This document shows positions 50,881 through 62,993 of a stretch of 64,000 nt of DNA, piece by piece. Below the pieces are notes generated by a model. The model saw only the letters and a program-made list of their open reading frames with translations. It made no database searches and was not told where the DNA came from. Position numbers and translations under genes: made by a program. Location: positions 1,364,001-1,428,000 of the forward strand of contig JAEUWY010000016.1 in NCBI GenBank assembly GCA_022059125.1. Direction: 5' to 3'. Position 1 is the first letter of the stretch. Each line of letters starts with the position of its first letter. The DNA comes from Corynespora cassiicola. Its lineage: Eukaryota; Ascomycota; Dothideomycetes; Pleosporales; Corynesporascaceae.

Positions 50881-52121
50881 GAGCGGTTTCTGATTGATTA
50901 GCGCGTGGAAGCGAGAGCGGTGAAGGGCGACAGGCGAGCGGCGGCCGGCGAGGGAGCGAGGGGACTGGGGCAGCGGGCCGGTGCAGAGCAGGCGGAGTCG
51001 TGGGCGTGGGCGTGTCGACGTTGCTGAGACGGACAATGGAGTCGCAAAACTTCTGCTGGCGGCGGCGGCGAGTGACGACAGGCGGCCAAGGACCATCACA
51101 GAGCCACGGCCAATGAGCGAGGGGGGCTGCGGGAGGCGGTGACTGATCGCAGCTGCGCACAAGAGACGAGAGGAGCTGGTCAGCGACTGACCTGGAGACC
51201 CAGCTGCGAATAAATTATGGACCTGAGGGCGATGCACGATGCAAAGGCCTTGCGTCGCTGCTGCAGGGGCCGCCCGGAGATCCCTGATCCCAGCCCTGCC
51301 GCCCGTGACATGTAGCCGCATGCCGCCCGCGGCCACGTCTAGCACCCGTCCATCTTCTTTGCTTTTCCCCTCGTATGCCTGGCTGCATCCTTGTGTTGCA
51401 CACGGGCACCCCGCCGCGGTCTAGACGCGCGCGCTGCGTGGTACGGCCTGGCTACGGCCAGGAAAGCCGCACGCCGTCACTGGATTGGCGCGTCGCAACT
51501 ACACCTTGGACGAGGGATTGCGTATGCGTGCTCGATTCTCGCGTGTCACATGTAGGCTTGGATGTACGGGCATGGTTGGGCTCGTCTCTTGGGACCAGAG
51601 CCTCTAAGCTAGTCTGCCGGGCGGCACATCTTAGCTCCACGGTGGACGTGAGGAATAGCTCCAGCTAGGTGTATTGCACCAGAGACTACAAATGCCAAGA
51701 TTTATTCCCAGGCGACAGATACTGCCTGGACATTCCCGGGTCTATGAGAGAAAGCTCACTTCGAGTGTCTATTGGAACGTGTATAAAAGGGAAACGATGC
51801 ACCATTGGAGTACTCTACGTCCCTCACCTACGCTCTGTACATACCGACACAGTATGGACTTTGGTGCGAGACTGCCACACAGGTGAAGCCACGACTCCAA
51901 GTACTCTCACTGCGATCCATCCCCATATGCCCTGTTCACCCATGCTCGCCATCCCCTAACCTCACCTTCACCTCGTCTACCCCCGCCAGGGTATATAAAT
52001 TTTCTACTCTCCCCAACCTTTTACCTCCTCCCCACCATCCTTCCATCAGACATCTACCACATACCATCCATCGCACACTGCCGGTCCACCCCCACACAAC
52101 CACCCCACCGCAATCAACACA
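50881..52121. other. Divergent promoter region between Nma111 and the AT-hook-like gene
   Basis: 1.24 kb separating two genes transcribed away from each other. A strong TATA lies at 51992-51999 for the plus-strand gene, with another TATA-like tataaaa near 51783. The Nma111-proximal part is GC-rich. An upstream in-frame extension of Nma111 is open to 51345, but its composition does not look like the mature protein. Confidence 0.5.
51992..51999 (+). promoter_or_regulatory. TATA box of the AT-hook-like gene
   Basis: tatataaa sits about 123 nt upstream of the ATG at 52122 and is followed by a long C/T-rich stretch (52000-52110), the typical initiator region of fungal promoters. Confidence 0.55.
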
Positions 52122-52670
52122 ATGGCCAACACCGAAAAGCAAACCAAGGGCTCCGGTGCTGGCTGGTCTGATGGCGAGCGTGCAAGTCCATCCACTTTCT
52201 CGTCACCAATTCAACCTGACAGCATACAGTTCGGCTACCTCCTCGCACTCTTCGATGCCACCGTAGCAAGCGGTGCAAAGATTGACTACGCCGTGAGTGA
52301 CCCCTCCCCAAATGCACTGTGACATCTGAATGCCACTAACCACCCACTTCCACAGAATGCCCCTCGCCCTGAGGGACGCTCAGCCATCGCCTGCCAGCGT
52401 ATGATTGAACGCCTCCGCGCGTCGTACAAGGCCGAACTAGAGGCAGTAAAAAACGGTCAATCCACTGCCAATACCTCTCCAGGATCTAAGCGCAAGGCCA
52501 AGGCCGCCCATGAGGGCGATGTCGACGCTGATGGTTCTCCCAAGAAGCGCAGATGCGGCCGTCCCAAGAAGAAGACAGCTGCCGAGATCAAGGCTGAAGC
52601 CGAGGCCAACGCAGAGTCTGAGATGGATCCAGTCAAGGCAGAGGTCATGGATGGTGGTGATGAAACCTAG
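52122..52670 (+). CDS. Small basic protein with AT-hook-like GRP motif, probably nuclear
   Basis: Exons 52122..52181, 52230..52292, 52356..52670; 145 aa. The N-terminal part (GWSDGERFGYLLALFDATVA, then GAKIDYANAPRPEGRSAIAC) resembles small fungal Myb/SANT-like proteins that start with a Trp-Ser motif and a hydrophobic helix. A basic patch near residue 110 (KKRRCGRPKKK) is an AT-hook-like core, so minor-groove DNA binding is likely. The tail is acidic. Intron 1 has the noncanonical donor gcaagt and the acceptor catacag; it is 48 nt and in frame, so read-through would add 16 residues. Removing it gives the family-like GERFGYLLALF. Intron 2 is an ordinary gtgagt..cacag intron. I cannot name a specific function. 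Confidence 0.75.
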
Positions 52671-53962
52671 AGCACCAGACAGGAACTAAGCCGGGCGTTT
52701 ATCTGGATTTTTGGATCATGGGGAGTATAGGCTGCAAGCTTTTTGCCTCTGCTCTTCTGGCTTTCATGCCTTGGGTTGACTTGGAGTTCGTCCTGGCATG
52801 GACATTGACCTAATCCATAAACATGGCTAGGCAATTATCAATCAATGGATGTTCGAATTTGCCTTCTTATCCTTGGTTTGTGATGTCTATGTCTCTTTGA
52901 GTGGCTCAGATGTCTAACCGAAGACGACCTGATTTGATCAGGTGAGTTGATTATGAAGTCGACAGAGGATTGACCTATGATAGAACACGCTAGAAACCTG
53001 AGCCGGGAGGAGGACTGTGAGAACTGCGTGTTTAGTAGTTGGCTGCACTTGGCTCGAGTGCCAAACTAGAACTAGACCACGTGGTTGGCATAGATATTCG
53101 CTCACCTGCTGTAGATGGTCAGCTATGGGGGTACGTTTTTCCAAGAACTTGATCCAGGGGAAAGATATGCCCCATCTTTATAAAATGCACATCCGAAGCC
53201 CTGATCGGACCCATCCCATCCTGACTTCCCCGTACCCGAATTAGCTTACTACACCGCATCACCCCCATCCTGACCGAGAATAACCCCCACCTTGCTAAGC
53301 AGCACCCCCCTAGATATCTCTCCCAAAGCATCCAGCCAAGTCCCCTCATCCAACCCCCACCCATCATCCCCAATCCAACCCACCCCCCCTCGGACATAAC
53401 CGGAACGCCCCCTCCACCCTCACATGTCACCCGTCACCCCCACAACCTCCCCCTCCCAAGGAAAAAAAAACCCCCCAGTCTAGACCCAACGCCACACCCG
53501 GCCCGCGGGATTTATCCCTCCTCTTCCTCCATCTCTGCCCACCACCCACCCACCCAAAGGACCCGAAGGAAAAAAAAACCCCGGCCAAGAGCAAGAAAAA
53601 GAGCGAGCGAGAGAGAGAGAGGTTGGATGATGGATCCTTGCATGTGATATGCACAGCTAGCTAGTTAGCTAGCTGTACATGGCACCCGCCATGATGCATG
53701 CACTCGGGCGGGTCCGGGGCCGCGTCGCGCGACGTTCGGGACCGCCCCTCGCTGTGTTGAGAGAGTCCCGGGCCAAGTGCGAGGAGTGGGTTCGGTTCGC
53801 TGGGTCGGTCGGTCGCATAGGCAGCCTACCTAGCTACCTTGCTAGGCCTGGCTAGCAGGGCATGCGGGGAGAGTAAGGTGGCGTTTCTGTGTAATAATAC
53901 GGGGGCGTGTGAATGGGGCAAGGGCAGGTAGGTAGATCCAAGTCAGCCCGGCAGTCTGCAAG

Positions 53963-54005
<43 letters not shown>

Positions 54006-54807
54006 AAGTGGCCGAAGAGGGCGGATCCGCTCATTTCAGGTCAGGTGCGGGACTTTAGTTTTGCTCTCTCCCACCTTTTTTTGCTTTTGTGGCGCACAGG
54101 GGCTTACTTCTCTATCCTTGCTATACTCTGGTCTCTTCATCTGACTAGATACCGACGTGTGGTGCGGGGTGAAGTTTGTCCTTTGCTGATGAGAATAAGG
54201 TGCGAGGGATGGGAAAAAAGCACCGGTAGAGCGGCAAGTAAAAAAATTGGTACCAAGTGGCAGGGATCCAGCATGCACTTGCGGGTTATCTTCTATGGGA
54301 CCTGGATGAATGGTGTGCCTGGGTAGGGGTGGCGGGGAACCGAGGCCAGAACTCTACGCTGCAACCACCACATGTTGACATGGGGTGCGGCTGGGGTTGT
54401 GACATCACCCCTGAGGCCCTTTCTGCGGTAGACATGCACGCTGTCAACTGTACGTTTCGTTGGGAACGCATGTTTGCATCATAATCCAAGAACCAAATTA
54501 TATTGTCAACCCCGGTGAGTGAGGCGCCGCTGTAACCAATCTAAGATCAGATACAACAGGCAAAGAGAAAAGTATCTATGTATGTAGTGGGAGGGTGAGC
54601 TGTTGAGTGCTCGGGCAGAGGCGTAGTGTCGCGGGGGTATCGAATCCATCCAAATATTTTTCCGTATCCCAAACCAGGTCTAAGCCAGACGCTGAAAGAA
54701 CCAGTAGAGACCGAGAATGCCAGAGATAATTTGACGAAAAGCGTGTGTCAAAATGCTTCCTCTACTCGTTGCGCATTACCGTGAATTTTAAAAGTCCAAA
54801 AGGTCGA
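52671..54807. other. Intergenic, low-complexity rich
   Basis: 2.1 kb between the 3' ends of the AT-hook-like gene (+) and malic enzyme (-). It holds alternating A-tracts and C-tracts around 53460-53580, repeats of tagctagc type near 53655-53675 and 53830-53855, an (AG)n microsatellite and several T/A runs. No convincing gene. Confidence 0.5.
53965..54007. repeat. (AG)18 microsatellite followed by A7
   Basis: Perfect dinucleotide run from 53965 to 54000, directly joined to seven A. Likely polymorphic in length. Confidence 0.95.
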
Positions 54808-56985
54808 TTAAAGGTGGGCGGAGTGAATGCCGTTGGTGATACCGTTCACACCGTTGGTGCCATTGGCACCGTTGGCATGGCCGTTCATGCCAGAGGCAGC
54901 GGTGAGGAGCTGAGAGACCTCGTCGGTGATGGACTCGCGCTCGTTAAAGGGGTTGTACATTCTCGACTTGATGTACTCATCGAGCTGGGCGTCGTCAAGG
55001 CTCCTCAGCTCAACAGCACGATCAACGCCGTTCTTCTGGGCGGCGCGGATGACACCACGGGTGACAATGACAGACACCTCACGAATGCGGCGGATATCAG
55101 GGTAGAGCCAGCCGTCAGCAACCTCCTGCTTGTTTAGGGAGGTGGACAGAGACTCGGCCGACGCGTAGATCATGTCCTGAGTGACCGAGGTGGCCTTGGA
55201 GATGATGGCACCGAGTCCGATACCCGGGAAGACATACATGTTGTTACCTATGCATCGGTCAGTTTACGTCACGTGGTTCGGCAATCGGACATTTCGGACT
55301 TACCCTGGCCAGGAGTGAGCAATTTGCCGTTGTACTCAAGGGACGGGAATGGAGAGCCGGAGGCGAAGAGGCATCGGCCCTCGGTGTTGTGAACGGCCTC
55401 CTCAAAGTTGCACTCGGACTTGATCGAGGGGTTGGACAGGGGGAAAATGATGGGCTTGTTGTTCAACGAGGCCATCCTCTGGAGAATGTCCTTGTTGAAC
55501 GCACCACCAATGGTGGAGAGACCCATGAGAATGGTGGGCCTGACAAAGTCGATCAGGCGGAGGAGGGACTGGTATTGGCGGCCGTTGTTGTCGTCACGGG
55601 CAAAGTAGACCTTGTGTTCGGCAAGCTTGTCGCCGCGGTCCAGGGTGACCAGACCGTTAGAATCGACAAACCAGAACTTGCGGCGGGCCTCCTCCTCAGT
55701 CAAGCCCTCCTTGATGAAGAACTCGACAATCTGCTTGGCGACACCGACACCGGCGCTGCCGGCACCGAGGAAGATGGCACGGTGGTCCTTGGCGGGCACA
55801 CCAGAGGCCTTGACAGCGTTGATGAATCCACCGACGATGACGGCACCAGTGCCCTGAACATCGTCGTTGAACATGCTGTAAACGTTCTGGTATCGCTCGA
55901 GGGCGGGGAAGGGGTTCTTGAAATCCTCGAATTGTATCACGATGCTGCACACGATCAGTTTCCCGAATGGGTCAGGCAGGGCCAAAAATCGAGAATGCTT
56001 ACCTGGGCCACTTGTCCGTGAGAGCAGCCATGAGCTCGTCAAGGAATTCCTTCTCCTGCTCGGGAGTGACCTTGGGCACCCTGCTGCCCATGTACAAGGG
56101 GTCCTCGCGGAGGGCCTGGTTGTTGGTGCCCAAGTCGAGAGTCAGGGGCAGAGTGGCCTCAGGCCTGATTCCGGCGCAGGCAGTGTAGAGAGCCAGCTTT
56201 CCGACGGGAATGCCCATGCCGTTGACACCCAGGTCACCGAGACCCAAGATGCGCGAGCCGTCGGTGAGGACGGTGATCTCAACCTTGTGGGGCCAGTTGT
56301 CCAGGATCTCGCGGATATGGCCGCGGTCGCTGTAGGAGAGGTACATGCCCTCGGGCTGTGTGAAGATTTCGTGCCAGCGAACGCAGGCCTCGCCGACGGT
56401 GGGGGTGTAGATGAGGGGGGTGAGTTCCTGGGGAAGTCAGCTTGGCGAGTCCGGGGAAGTCAGGGGAGCCAGAACGCACCTTGATGTTCTCCGACAGCAG
56501 CCTGTAGAACAGGTGAACGTTGGTGGCCCTCAGGTGCACCAAGTACTGGAACTTCTCGATCGGGGTGGTCTTCATGGCCAAGAGCTTGAGGCCTGGGGGA
56601 GGGGATTAGCAATTGTGTGGGCACAATGGGCCAGGGGGCTACCGACATCGCTGTGTCTGCACCTCGAAGGACTCAACGGCCGGAGGAGTGAGGCCGTAGG
56701 TGCCCAGGTACTTGCGCACCTCCGGGGGGTTCGCCGAGCAGTAGTCACCGCTCCTGTGAAGCAGGGTCAGCGATTGCAGAGGGGGGGGAGGGCGCTGGAG
56801 CGGGCGTACGTGGTGCTGAGCTGCCTGGGAGGCATGTTGGGTCTGGCTTGAACGGATTGAGTCATGTTGGAGCTTGCAATGGTGGCCATGCAACGAAGGG
56901 TCGAGGAAGGGGAGCGGGTGGGATTTCTGAGGAAGAATGAGCCCGGAGAGGGGAGGGCGGGCTTTAAAGGGATTGATCTCAGCAT
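54808..56985 (-). CDS. mae1: Malic enzyme (malate dehydrogenase, oxaloacetate-decarboxylating), probably mitochondrial
   Basis: Converts malate to pyruvate and CO2 with reduction of NAD(P). Six exons on the minus strand: 56985..56810, 56753..56647, 56592..56480, 56427..56003, 55944..55304, 55247..54808; 633 aa. Exon 1 encodes an Arg/Ser-rich, acid-poor leader (MLRSIPLKPAL..RNPTRSPSS) typical of a mitochondrial presequence. Family motifs: YTPTVGEAC, SDRGHIREILDNWP, TDGSRILGLGDLGVNGMGI, metal-site acids in QFEDF and FNDDVQGTG, and nucleotide-binding FLGAGSAGVGVA. The end of exon 2 uses a weak donor (gtcggt) chosen because its phase gives QRCLKLLAMK. The C-terminus carries an unusual Asn-Gly-rich tail (GHANGANGTNGVNGITNG) ending in AHL, a PTS1-type tripeptide. 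A downstream Met33 (56889) would give a form lacking the presequence. Confidence 0.93.
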
Positions 56986-58625
56986 TGGGGTCCGTGGTGA
57001 AGGAGGAACACAGCCGCGGCATATGGGGGAGAGAAATAGGACGAGGGACCGTTGGGTCGGGGGGCGTTCAGTGACCAGGCTGGCGCGGGCCTATCGGAAG
57101 GGTCGAATTGGGCCAGACAGCGCGGTCGCGGGTGATGGACGCCGCCCTGAGGAGAGCCGGGGCGGGAGGGAGGCTGGCTGTTTGTCACGGAGGGCGTTAC
57201 AAAAAAATTCCCACGTTGGGATGCTCAGAGAGGCTGGACCAGGATAACGCAAGCGGCAGCGAGTCAGGAGGGCCGCCCAGGCTTAGGGCTATGCAGCATC
57301 CTCGCAGGCACGGCGGCACCCTCGCAGCACCCTCGCCAGCACCCTCGCCAGCACCCCGACCCCGCGAGGCGTGGGCCTGCGTGGGCCTGCGCGGGCCTGC
57401 ACAGGCGTCGGGAGTATTCGGAGCCACGATAACGCCTCAGCCCAACGGCACCGCTCCGGTTCGCCCGCCCGCGGCGGCGGCTCCACGCCTGTTGGGAGAC
57501 GGTCACGTCTCGTCTCGGTGACATTTGATGACAGTGGGCGCGCTCGCCCCGAGGTGGAGAGAGACTGCGGCGGCGGCAGCGGCCTTTTGGCAGCCCTGGG
57601 GCCCTGGGGCCCTGGGGGGGAAGGGCACGGTGTGCTGCCCGGTACGCTGCCCGGCGGGCTACGCGGCCGCGAGAGGCATTTTTGCATTTTTCTGAGAGGC
57701 GCGCCCCAAGAACATACGATGCCGTCCCGGTGCCGGGTCTTACGGCAGCTGTCTCGGATTCGCCCTCAGGCTTCGAGAATGCGACCAAGGAGCCCCCAAG
57801 GAGCCCCCAAGCACACCGACTCGCCGCGCCGCTCGCCAGCCTGTCCAGTTCCCGATCTCGACGTGTCAAGACGTGTCAAGGCACTCCAGTCCGGCGGTGA
57901 GGTGCCCGGCTGCCCTTGCTTCGGCCAAGCATCCGCGGGCCTCGATTCGAAGCAGGCCAGCCCGCAATATTGCGGCGGGCGAGGACGGGGAGTGCGTGTC
58001 TATCAATAGCGCCCCGTCCATTTCTTTGCCGCTAATTAGCTAAGGCAAAGGCAAAGGCGGTTCGCTCCGACTTCGATATCGGAAGCTGGAGCTGGCGCTG
58101 GTCCTGGTCCTGTCCAGGGCTGCGGATGCGGGGAAAGCTTGGTAAGCTTCGCCGCATCCGGCGACACCGCCTCTGGAGGCAGCGGGAGCCCGCCTGCAGG
58201 AGCCATGCGCCGCCGTTGTGCCTGGGGACGACACACGATGCGCACGCTCGGTGCGCGACTCGCGACACGGCCGCCCTCACCACGCCGGCGCGGGCCTGGG
58301 GCAGCCCGGCCCGGTGCCCAGCACTGTCAAGTTTCGCGCACCCGGGCGCCCGGCGTGGTGTTGAGATTGACGTGTCACGTGCTCGATCGCGGGGCGCGCG
58401 CGGGGCTAGCCGCAGCGGCAGGCGCAGGTAGGCGACGCTGCCCAGGGAGGGTAGGCGCGGCCAGCCAGGCCAGCCGTCTGGATGGTGACGTCGTGCGCTA
58501 GCTGCACCTCCCTCCGTCAACCTGACGCACCCCGAAAGCTGCTCCTCAACAATGCTGCCCGCGCGACGGCCACGCAGTCAACTCCCGCCTCACCAGTTTC
58601 AACCTTTGCCTTCGCGCCGGCCGCC
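56986..58625. other. GC-rich divergent intergenic region with short tandem repeats
   Basis: 1.64 kb between malic enzyme (-) and the HAM1-like gene (+). Very GC-rich from 57100 to 58600. Contains repeated caccctcgccag units (57310-57355), repeated cgtgggcctg/cgcgggcctg units (57369-57400), three ggggccct-type units (57596-57620) and two aaggagccccc units (57787-57807). The long open frames here are expected from high GC and have no recognisable protein. Confidence 0.5.
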
Positions 58626-60912
58626 ATGTCGTCCTGCTTCGGATTCCGCTCGTCGCGCGCCGACGACCAGCGCCCGCTGCTGCCCCAGTACCGTGACGAC
58701 ACGCAGCTGCAGCGGGAGCTCCACCAGAAGCTCCACTCGTACCAGATGATCCGCGCCCTGTCCAAGGGTTTCATGCCGTCCAACGAACAGCTCATCGTAA
58801 ATCTTCGCTCCCTGCTCGCTGCCGACCTCCTCAATCCCGACAACCCTGACCTGAGCGACTCGGGCCGGCTCCTCGTGCGCTTCTCCAAGCAGTGGCTGCA
58901 TGACTTCATCGACCTGCTGCACCACAAGAACAGCCACGACCAGGTCCAGGACTTCATCTGGTACCTGACCAGGTCCAGGGTCGCCGTCGACGTCGCCGAC
59001 ATCGCGAACCACGCATCGCAGTCCAAGGCAAAAGCCGATGCCGTAGCAGGTGCGTTTCGTCGTGCTCACCCATTGAACCGCGCTCTGCAGACCCCTGCTA
59101 ACCCCCCTCCCAGCCTACAAGAGCCTCCAGACCGTGGGGTCGCTGCTCCTGACCAACTCCGACTTTCGCATCTTCCTCTCCGATCTCAATGTCGTCGGCC
59201 GCGAGGTATTCAAGGATACCGCCTTTGCCCTCTCCGAGGTGGCAGAAGACGCCGGGAAGAAACTTGAGCCTCCGGAGGAAGACCAAAAGGCCCTGAAGCA
59301 GCCGGGTGCTGACTCGGGTCCCCCACCCTCCGCCGAGAACATCAATGGCAATGTCACCGAGGTGGCCAAGGTCGTCGGCTCTGGAGCGGCAACCGTTGTC
59401 AAGGAGGCCGAACACAGTCTGGCTGATAAGCTCACAGGTGACGAGGGAGACTCGCTGCTGTATCGACTAAAGAAGACGGTTACCAATCTACGGAAGAAGC
59501 AGGACTATTCCGAATCCGTCTCAACCCTGTCGCTGCTCCTCCAGCGATATGCCATGACGTACTCTCGTGTTGCCGAAGATGCAATTGGCACCGCCCAGAA
59601 AGACGTCGACCCGAACCCGGCCATGGAAAGGGCTGTCACGAATTTCTGGTTGTTTCTCAGCTCGTTTGGCGACAAACAAGAGTGGAAGAAGTTGGAAGAC
59701 CGTTTCCACAAGGTGCTCGAACACTCTCGCAAGGACCCAGAGTTCGAGGGTCTGATGAACGACATGGGCAATTCGCTCCAGAAGCTACTCACAGACCCAG
59801 ACTTCTTAGACCACGCCGACGAGAAGTTCCAGGAGCTTCGAAAGAAGTCCCGCGGTGTAGGCCCCGACTCTTCTCTTCGTGGCGATGTGGACAAGTTCCT
59901 TGAGCAAGCACAGAGAACATTTGAATCGGTGACGCACGACCAGGACGTGGCAAAACTGATCCAGAGTACTTTGAGAGTCTTCAAGATTCTCTCTCCTCGA
60001 CATTCCTATGCCAACAAAGAACTGATCACTGACGCCATCAATGTTTTTGGTCCCCTACTAATTCAGGCTATTCAATACATCCCCATTCCACGTCTCGAAA
60101 TTTCAACACCTGAGATTGACCTGCTGCTCGAAAATCTCATCATCGAACCAGGTAGAACTATCAATCACACCTCCTTCCTCCCCTTCCGTTTCCGCGTGGA
60201 AACCTACAACGATCTTGAGATTCGCAAGGCTCGCTTCCGCACTACTTCGAATGTCACTTCAAAGTTGACCATCAAGATTGATGGTCTCTCTCTGCGTGCC
60301 GACGAGATCGGCTTCTTACTGCGTGCACACTCTGGCCTACTGCGCCTTGCAGACGAGGGCATTGCCTCTTTCCACCTCGACGAACGAGGCATAGACATCC
60401 ATCTAGATGTCGAGATTGCCAAGGAGCGCACCGAGCAGATTCTTACCCTCCGTGCCGTTCGTGTTCACATTCACAAGTTGACCTATACTTTACGCAAATC
60501 AAAGTTCACGCTCTTTGGTTGGCTCCTGAAGCCATTCCTGCGTCCTCTTATCCGAAAAGTCATGGAGCGGCAGCTTGCCACTGGTATTGCAGACGCCATC
60601 CACGCAGCGAACCGGGAACTGCTGTTCGCCAGGGAGAGGCTCAGGGCAACCCGCATCTCCGATCCTGATGATTTGCGCACCTTCTTCAAGGCCGTCTTGA
60701 CCCGTCTGACGCCAGCAGAGGATCCAGACATGTACACGCGGGTCGGTGTCGATGCGCCCAAGAAGGGTGTTTTCAAGGGCAGGTATGCACCTGGAAGCGT
60801 GGTCAAACTCTGGGAGGAAGAGGGTAGAAGAGCCGAGGAGAGGATCGACGACTGGGATGAGGGCGGCTGGAGGAACGATGTCTTTGACTTGCATGCTATG
60901 ACTATGATGTAG
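58626..60912 (+). CDS. HAM1-like protein (HAM1_N / HAM1_C, formerly DUF4449), possible lipid-binding fold
   Basis: Fungal conserved protein of uncertain function. Exons 58626..59049 and 59114..60912; 740 aa. The start has an excellent context (gccgccATG). The N-terminal half is helical and charged (QLQRELHQKLHSYQMIRALS, then LLVRFSKQWLHDFIDLL), matching HAM1-like N-terminal domains. The C-terminal half from ~residue 395 is beta-rich (PRLEISTPEIDLLLENLIIEP, KLTIKIDGLSLRADEIGF, FHLDERGIDIHLDVEIAKE) followed by LLKPFLRPLIRKVMERQL. As I recall, this resembles the BPI/TULIP lipid-binding fold; lipid binding here is inference. The middle holds acidic Pro-rich linkers (EPPEEDQKAL). No signal peptide. 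Intron 1 is 64 nt with good boundaries. Confidence 0.85.
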
Positions 60913-61471
60913 GATATTTTTAGCGAACCGAACACGGCATTTTTCACCGCGGAGTTAAGGGGGGTATCCCGACACAAGGTACCTGGCTAGTAAAATAATC
61001 TGTCTGTATGTGTATGATACAATCTTATTTATTTTGCAAGATCTACCACCGCTAGTGAATTTGATGTAGAAATAACATGAGTGCAGCGTATCATTTACTT
61101 AATAGTGACCCTCTCGGTGCTGATGATCCGAGTAGAACAATCTGATCAATTATGATGTGGCTCTCTCTGACTGTGTTGGTCTAGCACACTCTAAATTTTC
61201 TGTATTCTGCTGAAGAAAGAAACTTGCATTTTTACCATAAGCTGAACCGACATGGACAAAAAATAACTATCAATAATATGCTTGCTATTTCAATCATATC
61301 ATTTGAAAACTATACTACTAGCTACTGAAATGGATTTAGAAGAAAAAATCAATCAATAAGCCGTATAAACTTATTGCCATGGCAGACGAATATCGCTCTG
61401 CAATATGGACAGACATTTCTTCAACCAAGGTCTTTCCGCCCTTTCTCCACATGCAAAAAAAGATAATCGCT
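60913..61471. other. AT-rich intergenic region
   Basis: About 560 bp, much more AT-rich than its surroundings (especially 60990-61390). It contains the 3' UTR of the HAM1-like gene and the pol III terminator of the tRNA-Phe gene. Nothing else is supported. Confidence 0.55.
61455..61461 (-). terminator. RNA polymerase III terminator of tRNA-Phe
   Basis: Seven A on the plus strand, thus T7 on the coding strand, ten nucleotides beyond the tRNA 3' end. Confidence 0.8.
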
Positions 61472-61582
61472 TGCAGCTTCTGTGGATCGAACACAGTACC
61501 TCCAGATATTCGAGTAGAACCGAAGTTTGCGGCCGAGGCCGATTGCTTCAGTCTGGCGCTCTCCCAAGTGAGCTAAAGCTGC
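61472..61582 (-). tRNA. tRNA-Phe(GAA): tRNA-Phe (GAA) with a 38-nt intron
   Basis: Exons 61582..61546 and 61507..61472. The acceptor stem GCAGCTT pairs perfectly with AAGCTGC, discriminator A. D-arm GCTC..GAGC; anticodon stem CCAGA/TCTGG with loop CTGAAGA, anticodon GAA. T-arm CTGTG TTCGATC CACAG contains the B box. The intron begins after position 37, as in nuclear pre-tRNAs. Pol III termination is provided by a T7 run just downstream. Confidence 0.95.
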
Positions 61583-62993
61583 CAATTGCTGATTGGTTGA
61601 TGAAAAGCCATCTCCCAAGAGAATATATATACAGCAATGTTAATTAGACGGCTCGCAAACAACACGATGTGGAATTTTCCTCTTTTGCTGGAGCGCGGGC
61701 AAAATAGGGGAGAGAGTGTGTGTAGTGCAGTGGATACCGCCCAGAGTGGAGCCGCAACCGACATGTCAGCCCCCCCCCCCCCGATGGCGCTACTTTCTTA
61801 GTGCCCGATGCTACCGTACCTGTCAAAAAGGCGCAGGCAGCCAGCGGGGGGACACGGTAAAGGCTCGGAGCATGCGGTGGGGATGAGGTGGAGCTTGCAA
61901 GGGGAAGGGAGGGAGCGAGAGAGAAGGAGAGGGACGGCGGGGACTGGGGGGAGGGGGGCTGAAAAATCTACAAGGCATGTGTGGATGAGGAGTTTGGGTG
62001 GGCTGGCTGGGTTGTGCGGGGCGCGTCTGAGGCGCCGCCGAGTGGGCATGGGGGGGGGGGGGGGGGGGGGGAACATTCTGGACTTGAGTTGGACGGATCT
62101 GTTGCCGTCTGCTACTTGGAAGTACGGAAGGATTAGGGAGGGAGAGATTGCGTGTGCGCTTGGGTTGGGAGGGAGGGGACACTAAGGGTGGAGATGGAAT
62201 TGGGCATGCGCGTTTGGGATGATTCTTGCGCAGAGGCTCAAGAGGCCTCACCGAGTATCATGTTTTTGCCCGTCCAGCTCTCCCTCCTGTGGCTTTGGCA
62301 TAGTTCAAGAGCTGCCAGGCTGTTCTGACATTCATGGACCTGATGCGGGGCTTGGACCGCACACGAAAGAGCTAGATTTAATTACATGTAGTTGGAGAGG
62401 AATTTTTCCAAACTGTGTTTTTGGAGACGAACGAGGCTAAATTTGGAGAAGCCCAAAAACGCCTTTTGCAGGGAGGAAAAAGGAAAAGATCCACGATTGC
62501 AAGCCACCGAACGGCCCTCCGAGCGGTGCCTCTTCCGAAATGGCGGAAGAAAAAAAAATCGCATTTATCCAGTCACACTGACAAGTGCTAAAAAAAAAAA
62601 CCCCCCCTTCAACTTTCATGAATCACGCAATGCCCAAGATCAACGCGCTTTCTGTCCCGTGAAATTCCTAGCGCCACACTGCACATGCCCACCTCGTGAG
62701 AAAGCCTGGCTTCCCAACGTTAGGTTGGGTATCCATGTACCCGGAGCCCGTTCGTGATGGAGCCCACACGGGTAGTCTTCGACCACGCCCCCTGCCTGGT
62801 GACAGGCAGGGAGCTGTCAAGACCCTGGCATAGTTTCTCCAGTCGCCCCGCCAATTGGAAATTCGGTCCGATGTTCGTGATGGAAGCTAGCCCCCACGTT
62901 TGAGTTGGAAATTTTGAAAAATCATCAGCGTGCTAATCATAATGGATATATTCGAATCAAGCCGAACTATTTTCATAAAATCATGATTGAAAC
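61583..62993. other. Intergenic with long homopolymer tracts
   Basis: About 1.4 kb between two tRNA genes. A 13-C run lies at 61770-61782 and a 22-G run at 62050-62071. The stretch 61850-62070 is G-rich on the plus strand. A-tract/C-tract junctions occur near 62547-62606. No gene is supported. Confidence 0.5.
62050..62071 (+). repeat. Poly(dG) tract of 22 nucleotides
   Basis: Uninterrupted G run inside a G-rich 200-bp stretch; capable of quadruplex formation and length-unstable. Its exact length may be a sequencing artefact. Confidence 0.85.

Noticed and set aside
50881..51345. N-terminal extension of Nma111 to an upstream Met at 51345
   Set aside because: Extension is Arg/Ala/Pro-rich GC-driven sequence; the ATG at 50880 gives the usual family length.
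57264..58009. Overlapping 200-212-aa frames on both strands
   Set aside because: High GC and short tandem repeats remove stops on both strands; no coherent protein or splice sites.
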